This document shows positions 22,490 through 30,179 of a DNA stretch of 40,577 nt, in pieces. The stretch's first letter is position 1; each line of letters opens with the position of its first letter. The stretch comes from a virus: positions 1 through 40,577 of IMG/VR virus record IMGVR_UViG_3300009091_000029. One strand, given 5' to 3'. The notes below the pieces were generated by a model, which ran no database searches, had not been told where the DNA came from, and was given only the letters and a program-made list of their open reading frames with translations. The translations under genes and the position numbers were made by a program.

Positions 22490-24961
22490 ATGAGAAAACT
22501 CTTCCCTGTATTCTCCCTCCTCCTCCTCTTCTCCATCACGTCTCTCATCTGTTGTAACGTATCCTCCTGGGCAGAAGACATCCAAGCCGACTATGGAGTC
22601 TTCAAAAAGCTCTTTCTTCAGCGTGAGGGGAAGAAAATAGAGCTAGATCCGGTGACAACCCCGGATCTCTTCGACAACTCCGTCGGAACCTGTGAGAACC
22701 GAAAAGCCGTAGAAGGAGCAGTCGCGTTCTGTACAGGGCAAGGATCACAAGCGGTTGTCACAACGAGTCTCACGCCAGGAAGCGTTCCTGGGACAACTCC
22801 CCCGACTGTAACCACAACGACCACGGCAGGGACGACGACGACCTCGTCAACGCTCATCAACGTGACGTTGCGCTACGTGCGTCCTGCCGGGAGCGATACC
22901 CTCTGCGATGGAACGACCAACATCGACGCGGGAAGCGGTGCATGTGCGTGGGCCACGATCTCCAAAGCCGGCGGGGCGGGAGTCATCACGCCGGGGTCGG
23001 CTGGCGCAACGGTCTATGTCGCCCCAGGCACATACACGGGTACGATCAAGACATACACCGTGGGTTCGGCGACGCAGCCGGTTAAATTCATCTCCAGCGT
23101 CCCGTGGGGAGCGATCATCGCGCCGGCTGGCACGTCGTCCAATGCGGTCTGGGAAGTCCGCGGCCCGTATCAGCAGATCAACGGATTCCAATTCACCGCA
23201 CCGGGCTACTCTGGCGCCGTCGCCTGTTACGCATCGCTGGTGAGCACAGGACACCATTGTCAGCTTCTCAACAACTACGTCGCTGGGATTGCGATCGGGG
23301 ATGGGGATAGTTGCCCCTCATTTGGCGCGCTCAATACGGGGGTGCAGGGTGGTGGGGGGCGTCCGTCCGACAGCCTGTACGGCTACAACGTCGTCAAAGG
23401 GAATGTTGTGCGGATCGTGGGTTCTCGACCCAACTGCAATCAGACCCACGGCATCTATGCGGGCGGACCCTACGATGTGATCCAGAATAACCTCGTGTCT
23501 GGTGTCGTCGGGTGGGGAATCAACTATTGGGGGGACATCCGGTACGGAGTCATCGGCAACAATACCGTCTTCAATAATAATCAAGGCGGGATTCTCATCG
23601 GCACCGATGGATACGGCACCTATACGGACGTGCAGTACGTCAACGTGCTCAATAACGCGGTCGTCAACAACGGACTCGCGAGCATTGCGGACGAGATTGG
23701 GGGGATCTCCCTCTACGACAATGGCTCCTCGAACAACCTGTTCAATGGCAACCTGCTCTACGGGAACGTTTCCAAGTACGCTGGCGACGATCAATTCTTC
23801 AAGGGGATGGACGGGGGGTACAATCACGTCCCCTGTGCCTGGCCGTGCGACGACGCCAACGCGAAGTCTGGAACCGACGCGACGACATTCATCAATTTCG
23901 TGCCGGATTGGAACGCAAACCCTGCGACAAACTACCTTCCCGGAAACTACGCGCTGCGGTCCGGCTCCAACGCCATCGACAACGGCACGACGGCATGCGT
24001 GAACGGTGGGTACACCCCGTGCGTCCCGTCGGACGACTTCATTGGCACGGCACGGCCCAAGGACGTGACGTGGGACATCGGAGGATGGGAGTATGATTCC
24101 GGTGCCAGCACGACAACGACGACCGCAACGTCGAGTACCACGTCAACGACGCTGACCTACGCACCAGACTGGCGCTCCTATGTGACTTCAGCTCTCACCA
24201 TGGAAACCTCCGTGACCACAGACAGTGGCGGCGGTTCCTGTGCGTGGGCCAGCTCCGACCTCACGCAGACCTCCAGTCAGGTCGTCGTGGGAAGCTACTC
24301 TGGGAACGACACGACGAACATCGGGAACCAATCCTCGACGTGTACGGCTCTCGCGTACACCGGCGCCTTCACCTGTGGGGGCTGGTGGCGGCGGACGGGC
24401 TCGGCCGGAACGGTGTATCTCATCAGCAAGAAAGGCACCAACAACGGCTACGGCGCACAATACTTCAGCACGGATGTGTTCTGGTACGTCGGGAATGGCA
24501 GCTCAAACTGCGAAATGCAGACCACGACGGACTTTTTCCCCGCAACCAGTGCTTGGGTGTTCTGGGCTGGGATCTCCACGGGAAGCGCCCTCCAGGTGTA
24601 CGGGAACGGTGCGCTTCAGACGGGAACGTGTGGTGGGGGCGGGTGTACGGGATCAGGGACGAGCTGCACCTATTCCGGGGTCGCATCGTCGTCGAACAAC
24701 TTCCTCCTCGGTGGAGATGATTCGGCCAACGGATTCGCCGGCTTCATGGACGACCTCTTCTGCGACACGTACTCTGCGAGCAACGCCGACGACGGCGTCG
24801 TTGATCCAGCGGCCCTATGTCGCATTCTCGCGTGTGGACTCGACGGACAGGGCTGCCAATGCAACGGAACAGTATATGCTTCGGGTACAGGCGACGGAAC
24901 CCGATATAAGCTCTACGGAAACGGGTGTTCCCTGCCGAATTGTAACCAAGAAACTCCATAA
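22490..24961 (+). CDS. Secreted-type tailspike/adhesin: beta-helix plus LamG-like domain
   Basis: This protein of about 823 aa starts at ATG 22490. The N-terminus is a signal peptide (basic MRK, hydrophobic 4-20, possible cleavage after SSWA). A Thr-rich linker (about 100-120) leads to a right-handed beta-helix-like region (about 125-530) with the calcium/pectate-lyase-like opening RYVRPAGSDT and repeated GNNTVFNNN-type turns. A second Thr linker (about 540-560) precedes a LamG/concanavalin-like domain with paired Cys (about 565-780). The domains suggest polysaccharide binding or degradation. A signal peptide is unusual for a tailspike. The gene lies between the two terminase halves, and its composition is richer in G than the later genes. 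Confidence 0.75.
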   Translation: MRKLFPVFSLLLLFSITSLICCNVSSWAEDIQADYGVFKKLFLQREGKKIELDPVTTPDLFDNSVGTCENRKAVEGAVAFCTGQGSQAVVTTSLTPGSVPGTTPPTVTTTTTAGTTTTSSTLINVTLRYVRPAGSDTLCDGTTNIDAGSGACAWATISKAGGAGVITPGSAGATVYVAPGTYTGTIKTYTVGSATQPVKFISSVPWGAIIAPAGTSSNAVWEVRGPYQQINGFQFTAPGYSGAVACYASLVSTGHHCQLLNNYVAGIAIGDGDSCPSFGALNTGVQGGGGRPSDSLYGYNVVKGNVVRIVGSRPNCNQTHGIYAGGPYDVIQNNLVSGVVGWGINYWGDIRYGVIGNNTVFNNNQGGILIGTDGYGTYTDVQYVNVLNNAVVNNGLASIADEIGGISLYDNGSSNNLFNGNLLYGNVSKYAGDDQFFKGMDGGYNHVPCAWPCDDANAKSGTDATTFINFVPDWNANPATNYLPGNYALRSGSNAIDNGTTACVNGGYTPCVPSDDFIGTARPKDVTWDIGGWEYDSGASTTTTTATSSTTSTTLTYAPDWRSYVTSALTMETSVTTDSGGGSCAWASSDLTQTSSQVVVGSYSGNDTTNIGNQSSTCTALAYTGAFTCGGWWRRTGSAGTVYLISKKGTNNGYGAQYFSTDVFWYVGNGSSNCEMQTTTDFFPATSAWVFWAGISTGSALQVYGNGALQTGTCGGGGCTGSGTSCTYSGVASSSNNFLLGGDDSANGFAGFMDDLFCDTYSASNADDGVVDPAALCRILACGLDGQGCQCNGTVYASGTGDGTRYKLYGNGCSLPNCNQETP

Positions 24962-24979
24962 CCACCCACTTCTAAGTCT

Positions 24980-25087
24980 ATGACTCCCCGCCTCATCACC
25001 CTCCTCCTGCTCGCTGCGCTCTGTACCGTCGTGATCCTCGGGTCGATGGTCGATGTGTGGGATGTGTTGTGGGGGTACATTGAATGA
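24980..25087 (+). CDS. 35-aa transmembrane peptide
   Basis: The frame runs from ATG 24980 to a TGA that overlaps the next start (ATGA). It has one hydrophobic helix (LITLLLLAALCTVVILGSMV) and ends VWDVLWGYIE. No ribosome site is clear. Position before a membrane-anchored coiled-coil protein suggests a lysis accessory such as a small holin or antiholin. Confidence 0.45.
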   Translation: MTPRLITLLLLAALCTVVILGSMVDVWDVLWGYIE

Positions 25088-25422
25088 TCCCTCCTGTTCC
25101 CGTGCCCCAACCAACGCCGTGCGGCGCAACGAGCTGTCCACTCTGGGTCAGTTTGAAAGAGCATTTCGACAAGCAGTACGAAGCGAGCGAGAAGGCGATC
25201 GAATTGGCTCGTAAAGGACTCGAATATCGCTTTGAAAAGATTCTGTCGGATCAACTTCGACAGTATCCTGACCGAATCGCGCACGATAAACTCGAAACGA
25301 GACTCGCAAAGCTCGAAGAAAGCGCAGCCCTCACGACAGGAAAGCTCGCTGCAGTCGTCGCTGTCATCACGCTTGGTCTCGCAACAATCTTCAGTCTCCT
25401 TCATATCCTTCAGCGGGGATAG
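25084..25422 (+). CDS. Coiled-coil protein with C-terminal membrane helix, holin/XhlA-like
   Basis: This 112-aa protein has a Pro/Cys-rich N-terminus (PCGATSCPLW), a charged coiled coil (about 22-80) and a C-terminal hydrophobic helix (about 85-108, LAAVVAVITLGLATIFSLL). The shape resembles XhlA-like holin partners and other small lysis proteins. No endolysin is visible in the window. It is coupled to the 35-aa membrane peptide upstream. Confidence 0.6.
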   Translation: MIPPVPVPQPTPCGATSCPLWVSLKEHFDKQYEASEKAIELARKGLEYRFEKILSDQLRQYPDRIAHDKLETRLAKLEESAALTTGKLAAVVAVITLGLATIFSLLHILQRG

Positions 25423-25433
25423 AAGCGTAGTAG

Positions 25434-25464
25434 TTAACAATCTTCAAACAAGTAAACATATAAA
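25434..25464 (+). promoter_or_regulatory. Weak promoter candidate
   Basis: TTAACA (25434-25439) and TATAAA (25459-25464) are separated by 19 bases within a short AT-rich stretch of the 116-base gap. The spacing is longer than ideal. It would drive the genes from 25539, including the terminase nuclease gene. Confidence 0.3.
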
Positions 25465-25538
25465 AGGGCTTTCCATCTTCTCGTCTTCGTGCTACGTTTT
25501 CCCGTCTCCTCCACTCCAACCAGCAAAGGAACTCTACT

Positions 25539-25838
25539 ATGCCCGCAATCATCAGTCAGTCCGGGACGTGGACAACGCTCTCCACGCCCACCACGGGGCA
25601 GGCGCGGACCGATGCCAACGATCCGAAGCTGCTCAACTTCGCCTCCAGCGATGCTGCAGCTCGTGGGTACGCCGGTCCCTACAACGCTTCCACCAACATC
25701 CCTGACGAGATCGTGCAATTCGTCCAGCTCGTCGCCAACGCCTACTCCATCTCCTTCTGGCCGGCTGCGGTCCTCGTTCGCACCTGGCTGAGTGGTCTCG
25801 TCAACGGCGGCGCCCCTCGCAGCTTCCCCAATCCATAA
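25539..25838 (+). CDS. Small hypothetical protein, possible virion component
   Basis: This 99-aa protein has AAAGGA upstream of ATG 25539. It is Ser/Thr/Ala-rich at the N-terminus with a hydrophobic FVQLVANAYSISFWPAAVLV stretch near residue 62-81, too polar at the ends for a sure membrane helix. No family was recognised. From here the coding strand becomes strongly C-rich. Confidence 0.65.
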   Translation: MPAIISQSGTWTTLSTPTTGQARTDANDPKLLNFASSDAAARGYAGPYNASTNIPDEIVQFVQLVANAYSISFWPAAVLVRTWLSGLVNGGAPRSFPNP

Positions 25839-25868
25839 CATCGTAGTGAGAGAAAAAGGAACCCTTTC

Positions 25869-26192
25869 ATGGCTAACCTCACGATCACCTCCACAGGAAC
25901 CGCATCGGTCCTCGACATCCGCCCACAGCAGCACGGCTCAACCATTGTCGAGGGCGTCTCGTCTCTCGCCTCTCCCACGGCGAACACCACGGGTCTCGGC
26001 AACGACGACCTCGCCTACCGCACAGGGAGCGACGCCAACGGCCAGCCCATTTTCAACTTCAACAACTGGTTCAGCGAGCTTTCTCAATTCATCGGAATCA
26101 TGGCTGCCTCCCAATCCATCACCCCGGCTGCCGCAATCCTTCGGCTGAAGCTCATGCTGCGCGCAATCGAAGAGCAGGGTCCGCAGGCGTAA
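25869..26192 (+). CDS. Small hypothetical protein, possible virion component
   Basis: This 107-aa protein has a beta-rich N-terminus (TITSTGTASVLDI), a middle with Gly/Asn, and a helical C-terminal third. An AAAGGA site precedes ATG 25869. It ends 11 bases before the terminase nuclease gene, which has no ribosome site of its own and may depend on reinitiation from here. No domain was recognised. Confidence 0.65.
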   Translation: MANLTITSTGTASVLDIRPQQHGSTIVEGVSSLASPTANTTGLGNDDLAYRTGSDANGQPIFNFNNWFSELSQFIGIMAASQSITPAAAILRLKLMLRAIEEQGPQA

Positions 26193-26203
26193 TCCCTTCC
26201 TCC

Positions 26204-27055
26204 ATGCCCACGACCGAAACACTCGCTCAATCCATTGACACCCCACTCGAAGGGGTCAAGGCGTGGACGAACGTCTACAATCGCTTCCGTGTTGTCGAAG
26301 TCCGCTACACCGCCGACCCCGAAAAGCGATCCCAGGAATGGATTCTCGCGAACAAGTCTGGCATGCCCGATCGCGGGTGGAAGCGCGAGTACGAAATCAA
26401 CTGGTCTTGCCCCGCGGGTGAGCCTGTCATCCCCGAATTCGATCCCAACGTCCATGTTCGCCCCCTCCTCCCGCTCCGTGGGTGCCGCATCGTCCGTGGG
26501 TGGGACCCAGGCTTCGTTTCTCCCTCTGTCGTCATCGGCCAAGTCTCAGTCCACGGCCAGCTCCTCATCCTGAACGAAGTCTGCCCCTTCAATACCACGC
26601 TCGACTCCCTCATCCCCATGGTCAAGTCCGCCACCATCGCGACGTTCCCAGATCCCTCCGCACCATTCGACGCAGGTGACCCCGCCTCAGACGCCGAAAC
26701 CGCCCTTGGGAACATCCTCAAGACGATGCGCACCCACGGCATCCATCTCTCCATCAATCGTCCTGGAACAGAGGAATCTTACGATTCTCTCCGCTCCCGC
26801 ATGATGAAGATGGTCTACATCCCTGGTCTTGGCCACCAACCCGCCTTCTTCGTTCACCCCCGCTGCAAGACCCTCATCGCTGCGCTCTCCGGCGCGTTCT
26901 CCCGCTCTCCCCATCCACCGTACTCCCCGATCAAGACCCACCCCTACAAAGACATCGTTGACGCCCTTCGGTATCTCAACGACAACCTCCAATTCTCTAA
27001 TCGCCAATTCCAGAGCGATCTTCGCTCCATGGCAACAGTAGATCGTGTCTGGTAA
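26204..27055 (+). CDS. Terminase large subunit, nuclease part (split gene)
   Basis: This 283-aa protein starts in the linker typical of a terminase (GVKAW then VVEVRYTADPEKR, about 17-42) and REYEINW (61-67). The RNase H-fold nuclease follows: RGWDPGF with D101, DAGDP with D156/D159, and HPYKDIVDALRY with D250 and D253. These acidic residues fit the metal site that cuts concatemeric DNA. No ATPase motif is present; the ATPase gene is 3.7 kb upstream. The start ATG 26204 lacks a Shine-Dalgarno site. Composition is C-rich, unlike the ATPase half. Confidence 0.85.
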   Translation: MPTTETLAQSIDTPLEGVKAWTNVYNRFRVVEVRYTADPEKRSQEWILANKSGMPDRGWKREYEINWSCPAGEPVIPEFDPNVHVRPLLPLRGCRIVRGWDPGFVSPSVVIGQVSVHGQLLILNEVCPFNTTLDSLIPMVKSATIATFPDPSAPFDAGDPASDAETALGNILKTMRTHGIHLSINRPGTEESYDSLRSRMMKMVYIPGLGHQPAFFVHPRCKTLIAALSGAFSRSPHPPYSPIKTHPYKDIVDALRYLNDNLQFSNRQFQSDLRSMATVDRVW

Positions 27056-27083
27056 ACCCCAATTTTCATCTGAAAGGACTCCC

Positions 27084-27686
27084 ATGAAGCGTTTCCTCTT
27101 CGTCACCCTCCTCTTCGCTGTTGTCGCCACCTCGGCATGGGCAATCCGTCGCGATACCCTCACCGAGCGGTCGAGCGGCGAAATCCTTCCCTCGCTCATC
27201 GTCGATGGAATTCTCGAGACCCATCGGGCGTTCGACCCCTCATTCTTCTTCTGCGGCCAAAACGTCAACGCATCTACCGTCTACTTCAGCCCCGTTGTCG
27301 CCACGTTCAACGGCTCCGCTGTCAAGCCGATCCCCGGTGACGGCGTCTGTGACGGTTTCGATGGCGCCACCGAAGCCACACAGTCTCTCTTGGTCTCTGC
27401 CCAAATGCCAGCACTCCGCTGTTCCGCCATCACGTGTTGGGTGTCGTCCGATCCCGCTTCCAACGTCGTCTTCACCTTCCGTGCAGCCGACGCAGCAACG
27501 GCCGGTGGCACGTTGACCTGCACGGTCCCCGGCACGGGCTCTGCCCAAAACTGCGTCGGACGCGCCGAGGCAGGGAAGGGGGCTTACGTCCCAGCCGCAG
27601 CCGAGATCGCAATCCAAGCCGTCACGCTTGAAGACCTCTCACTCCAGGACGCCGCCTGCACCGTGCAGTGCTCCGCCGCCGAGTAA
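27084..27686 (+). CDS. Exported Cys-containing protein
   Basis: This 200-aa protein starts at ATG 27084 with AAAGGA six bases upstream. The signal peptide MKRFLFVTLLFAVVATSAWA is near perfect. The mature part is beta-rich with eight Cys (for example CGQNV, GVCDGF, RCSAITCW, TCTV, NCVG, ACTVQC), which suggests disulfides formed in the periplasm. No family was recognised. It follows the terminase nuclease gene by 28 bases and opens the exported-protein cluster. Confidence 0.75.
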   Translation: MKRFLFVTLLFAVVATSAWAIRRDTLTERSSGEILPSLIVDGILETHRAFDPSFFFCGQNVNASTVYFSPVVATFNGSAVKPIPGDGVCDGFDGATEATQSLLVSAQMPALRCSAITCWVSSDPASNVVFTFRAADAATAGGTLTCTVPGTGSAQNCVGRAEAGKGAYVPAAAEIAIQAVTLEDLSLQDAACTVQCSAAE

Positions 27687-27688
27687 CG

Positions 27689-27781
27689 ATGTCCATCACA
27701 GGCGTTCCCATGATCGGGATTCTTGTTGGAATCGCCGTCGGAGTCACTGTCGCAATCTATATCATCTTCGTGGATCTCTAA
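27689..27781 (+). CDS. 30-aa transmembrane peptide
   Basis: The frame begins two bases after the previous stop and encodes one hydrophobic helix, MIGILVGIAVGVTVAIYIIF, between short polar ends. No ribosome site is visible, so translation would rely on reinitiation. It may be a genuine small membrane peptide or chance. Confidence 0.4.
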   Translation: MSITGVPMIGILVGIAVGVTVAIYIIFVDL

Positions 27782-27809
27782 GGAGATTTTTCTCGTAGGA
27801 CTACCCACC

Positions 27810-28211
27810 ATGAAGAGAATCATGCGCTACAGAATCTTCATCTCCGCGATCCTCCTCTTCTTCGCTAGCCTTTCCCACGCTGCTGTCCTCTCGACAAACT
27901 CTGGGACACTTCAAGCTGGACGGGCTACCACAGGCGATCTCACAAACGTCGTCTTCGTCACGGGGCCTCGCGGCGCACTCTGGATCACCTGCTCCGGCAA
28001 CACCGGCACCGTCGCGTGGACTGTCCAGCAATCCCCAGACAACACCAACTACGCCGTCGTCACAAACTCTGGCGCAACCAGCGACTCGCTCACCTTTGCC
28101 GACGTTGACGCTGCGGTTCCGATCTTTGGCCCCACCGGCTACTACAAGGTCAACCTCGGCACCTGTACAGGCTGCGCCTTCTCCTGCTTCTATAGAATCT
28201 CCGACGAATGA
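27810..28211 (+). CDS. Exported single-domain beta-sandwich protein
   Basis: This 133-aa protein starts at ATG 27810 with TAGGA upstream. The signal peptide is MKRIMRYRIFISAILLFFASLSHA. The mature domain has W-V-Q-S-P-D, TNSGA, VPIFGPTGYYKVNL and CTGCAFSC-YR. The same pattern recurs in the first domain of the next gene, so the two are duplicates. It is a likely adhesin or decoration domain. Function is unknown. Confidence 0.75.
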   Translation: MKRIMRYRIFISAILLFFASLSHAAVLSTNSGTLQAGRATTGDLTNVVFVTGPRGALWITCSGNTGTVAWTVQQSPDNTNYAVVTNSGATSDSLTFADVDAAVPIFGPTGYYKVNLGTCTGCAFSCFYRISDE

Positions 28212-28230
28212 AACTTCGGTGAGAACATCC

Positions 28231-29283
28231 ATGTCTCACATCACACGGAAGCTCATTATCGCGACATTCCTCGTCTTCATCTACTCTTCAGCAGGAGCAG
28301 TATCGTCTACCTCTGGCCCCCTTGGAGTCGGAATCACCGTCTCGGGAGATTTCCCCAACATCATCGAGGTGAGGAACCCAAGCAGCGATCCCTGGTTAAG
28401 CATCACCTGCGTCAAGAACTCTGGGACCATCACATCCTGGTCTGTTCTTCAATCCCACGATTCCATCTCCTGGGCTCCCGTGCGCACCTCCGGCGCCGAA
28501 AGCATGGTCTTTGGGAATGTCTCGGGCACTGTCCCAATCCCCTCTCCTTCAGGTTTCTACAAGGTCAACCTCGTCTGCACGACCTGCGACGTGTCCTGTT
28601 GGTATCGTGGAGAAGAAATCTCCGTAACGACCCCAATCCCCATCACAGACACCTTCAACCGCACAGCCCTCAACACATCTGGACCATGTTCCAAAGATCC
28701 CTGTTGGACGATGGGAGGAGGAGTCCTCGAAATCTCCGGTTCCACCCAACTCGACTACTCTTCAGGTGATCCGGGATCTGCGTATTGGAATTCCACGACC
28801 CTCGGCAACTCCATTCCCTCAACAGGGTACGCCTGTACGCAACTCGACGTCAGCGCCACGACGGGATATACAGGAGCCTGCCTTCAAACATCCGCCCCAA
28901 CCACTGCATGCCCTGCCGGTAACTGCATGCTCTGCTGCGAAACAAACAACACAAATACCTCCTACATCGCAACATGCAACATCCCGACACTCGACCACAG
29001 CGAAGGCACCTCGACGTGGGGCAGTGCGGGAACCCTCGCGACTGGCGAATGGGTTGGAATCCGCCGTACCGCAGAAAACACCATCTACTGTTTCGATGTA
29101 CAAAGCACCGGTGCAGTCACCGATAGTGCGGCAATCACCGCAACAGACGAATGTGCGAGCTTCTCTCCAATAGTCTACCCAGGCGTAAAGGACAGAGAAG
29201 CCGGCACAAACAAGACAATAAATACCTTCCACGCTGGTCCAGAACCAACGCCACCCATAGGGCGCTGTGGTAGAACAACCTGA
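28231..29283 (+). CDS. Exported two-domain protein, LamG-like C-terminal part
   Basis: This 350-aa protein starts at ATG 28231. The signal peptide runs to about residue 23 (YSSAGA). Residues 24-130 repeat the domain of the upstream gene (WSVLQSHDS, VRTSGAES, VPIPSPSGFYKVNL, CTTCDVSCWYR). Residues 135-340 begin ITDTFNRTALN, as in LamG-like domains, and contain paired Cys. It is probably a carbohydrate-binding surface protein. The stop overlaps the next start (TGATG). Confidence 0.7.
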   Translation: MSHITRKLIIATFLVFIYSSAGAVSSTSGPLGVGITVSGDFPNIIEVRNPSSDPWLSITCVKNSGTITSWSVLQSHDSISWAPVRTSGAESMVFGNVSGTVPIPSPSGFYKVNLVCTTCDVSCWYRGEEISVTTPIPITDTFNRTALNTSGPCSKDPCWTMGGGVLEISGSTQLDYSSGDPGSAYWNSTTLGNSIPSTGYACTQLDVSATTGYTGACLQTSAPTTACPAGNCMLCCETNNTNTSYIATCNIPTLDHSEGTSTWGSAGTLATGEWVGIRRTAENTIYCFDVQSTGAVTDSAAITATDECASFSPIVYPGVKDREAGTNKTINTFHAGPEPTPPIGRCGRTT

Positions 29284-29624
29284 TGCCCGACATCGCCAAG
29301 CCACCCCGAGAAAAGGTCGAACCGACCTTCCTCCGTATCGTCGGAGGAGATGCGGTCACCTCGGTCTTTGGCCGTACAGGCGACGTGATCGGTGAACCGC
29401 TCGACTACTACGCAACCGACCACTGGATGCTCAACACGAGCCGCCTTCTCGGTCGCACCACCGTCGATTCCGGCCCTACCGAAGAGATCACCGTAGGAAG
29501 TGGTCTCCTCCTCTCTGCTGGCACCCTCTCCGCAACTGGTGGTGGGGGTGGCGGCGGCGATTGGGACTACGGACTCATCACCGAAGCCTCCTCCTCAAAC
29601 CAAGATTGGGGAGGTCTCGTTTAA
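29283..29624 (+). CDS. Short tail-fibre-like protein
   Basis: This 113-aa protein has no signal peptide. VTSVFGRTGDV (about 26-36) is a motif common in phage tail fibres. GSGLLLSAGTLSATGGGGGGG follows the usual fibre repeat style and ends in a Gly hinge. It may be a fibre adaptor that works with the next protein. Its ATG 29283 overlaps the preceding stop. Confidence 0.65.
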   Translation: MPDIAKPPREKVEPTFLRIVGGDAVTSVFGRTGDVIGEPLDYYATDHWMLNTSRLLGRTTVDSGPTEEITVGSGLLLSAGTLSATGGGGGGGDWDYGLITEASSSNQDWGGLV

Positions 29625-30179
29625 GTGTCTACCCAAGTCCAGCGGAGGCGAGGGACGACTGTTCAGCACGCGACTTTTACCGGCGCCCTCGGAGAACTCA
29701 CTGTTGACACCGATCTCAACACCCTTGTCGTCCACGACGGGTCCACTGCTGGCGGATTCCCCCTCATGGGGCGTTTCACCCATGTCTTCCACGTCCCATC
29801 CGTCGTGCCCTGGGCGTGGGACAACATGCCTGCCGCCAACACCTTTCTCTTTGGTTCCCATCGTCACGTCACCCGTCTTTCTCTCTCAGGATTCACCCAA
29901 TGTCGAATCGTTGTCAACGTCCAAACTGCCGCAGCAACCAACGCCAAACTCATCCTCCGTTACAAAGCCACAACCTTCTCCACCACTGTAACCGACTACT
30001 CCGACATCGGGACCAGTGAAGTCAGCGTCGTTGTCGATGCTTCAAACAGCGTCGTCTCTTCCTCGTGGATTCCTCTCGCATCAGGAGCAAAAGCTGATGT
30101 CTTCGTCACCGTCGTCGGGTACGGTGGCAATGGCGCGACCGACCCAGTATTCGGCACCATAGAAGGGCACTTTCGATGA
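29625..30179 (+). CDS. Tail fibre with phage-type N-terminus
   Basis: This 184-aa protein starts at GTG 29625, right after a stop, with GGGGAGG nine bases upstream. The N-terminus (VQRRRGTT, HATFTGALGELTVDTD, TLVVHDGSTAGGFPL) is a widespread tail-fibre attachment region. Residues 60-184 form a beta-sandwich-like domain with W-W-N-x-P, TFLFGSHRHV, LRYKATT, LASGAKADV and a final GHFR. That domain is shared with the exported protein encoded next. It is the likely receptor-binding part. Confidence 0.75.
   Translation: MSTQVQRRRGTTVQHATFTGALGELTVDTDLNTLVVHDGSTAGGFPLMGRFTHVFHVPSVVPWAWDNMPAANTFLFGSHRHVTRLSLSGFTQCRIVVNVQTAAATNAKLILRYKATTFSTTVTDYSDIGTSEVSVVVDASNSVVSSSWIPLASGAKADVFVTVVGYGGNGATDPVFGTIEGHFR

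Noticed and set aside
22490-22560. Lipoprotein signal in the tailspike
   Set aside because: The Cys pair after SLI lacks the small residue expected before the lipidated Cys; a normal signal peptide fits better.
21620-22585. Open frame (321 codons) opposite the terminase ATPase gene
   Set aside because: The plus-strand frame shows terminase motifs; the antisense product shows none.
22472-26203. Group I/II intron or intein interrupting the terminase
   Set aside because: Each half has its own stop or start at a sensible domain border. The insert carries several complete genes, and no intron core, homing endonuclease or intein splice motif is visible.
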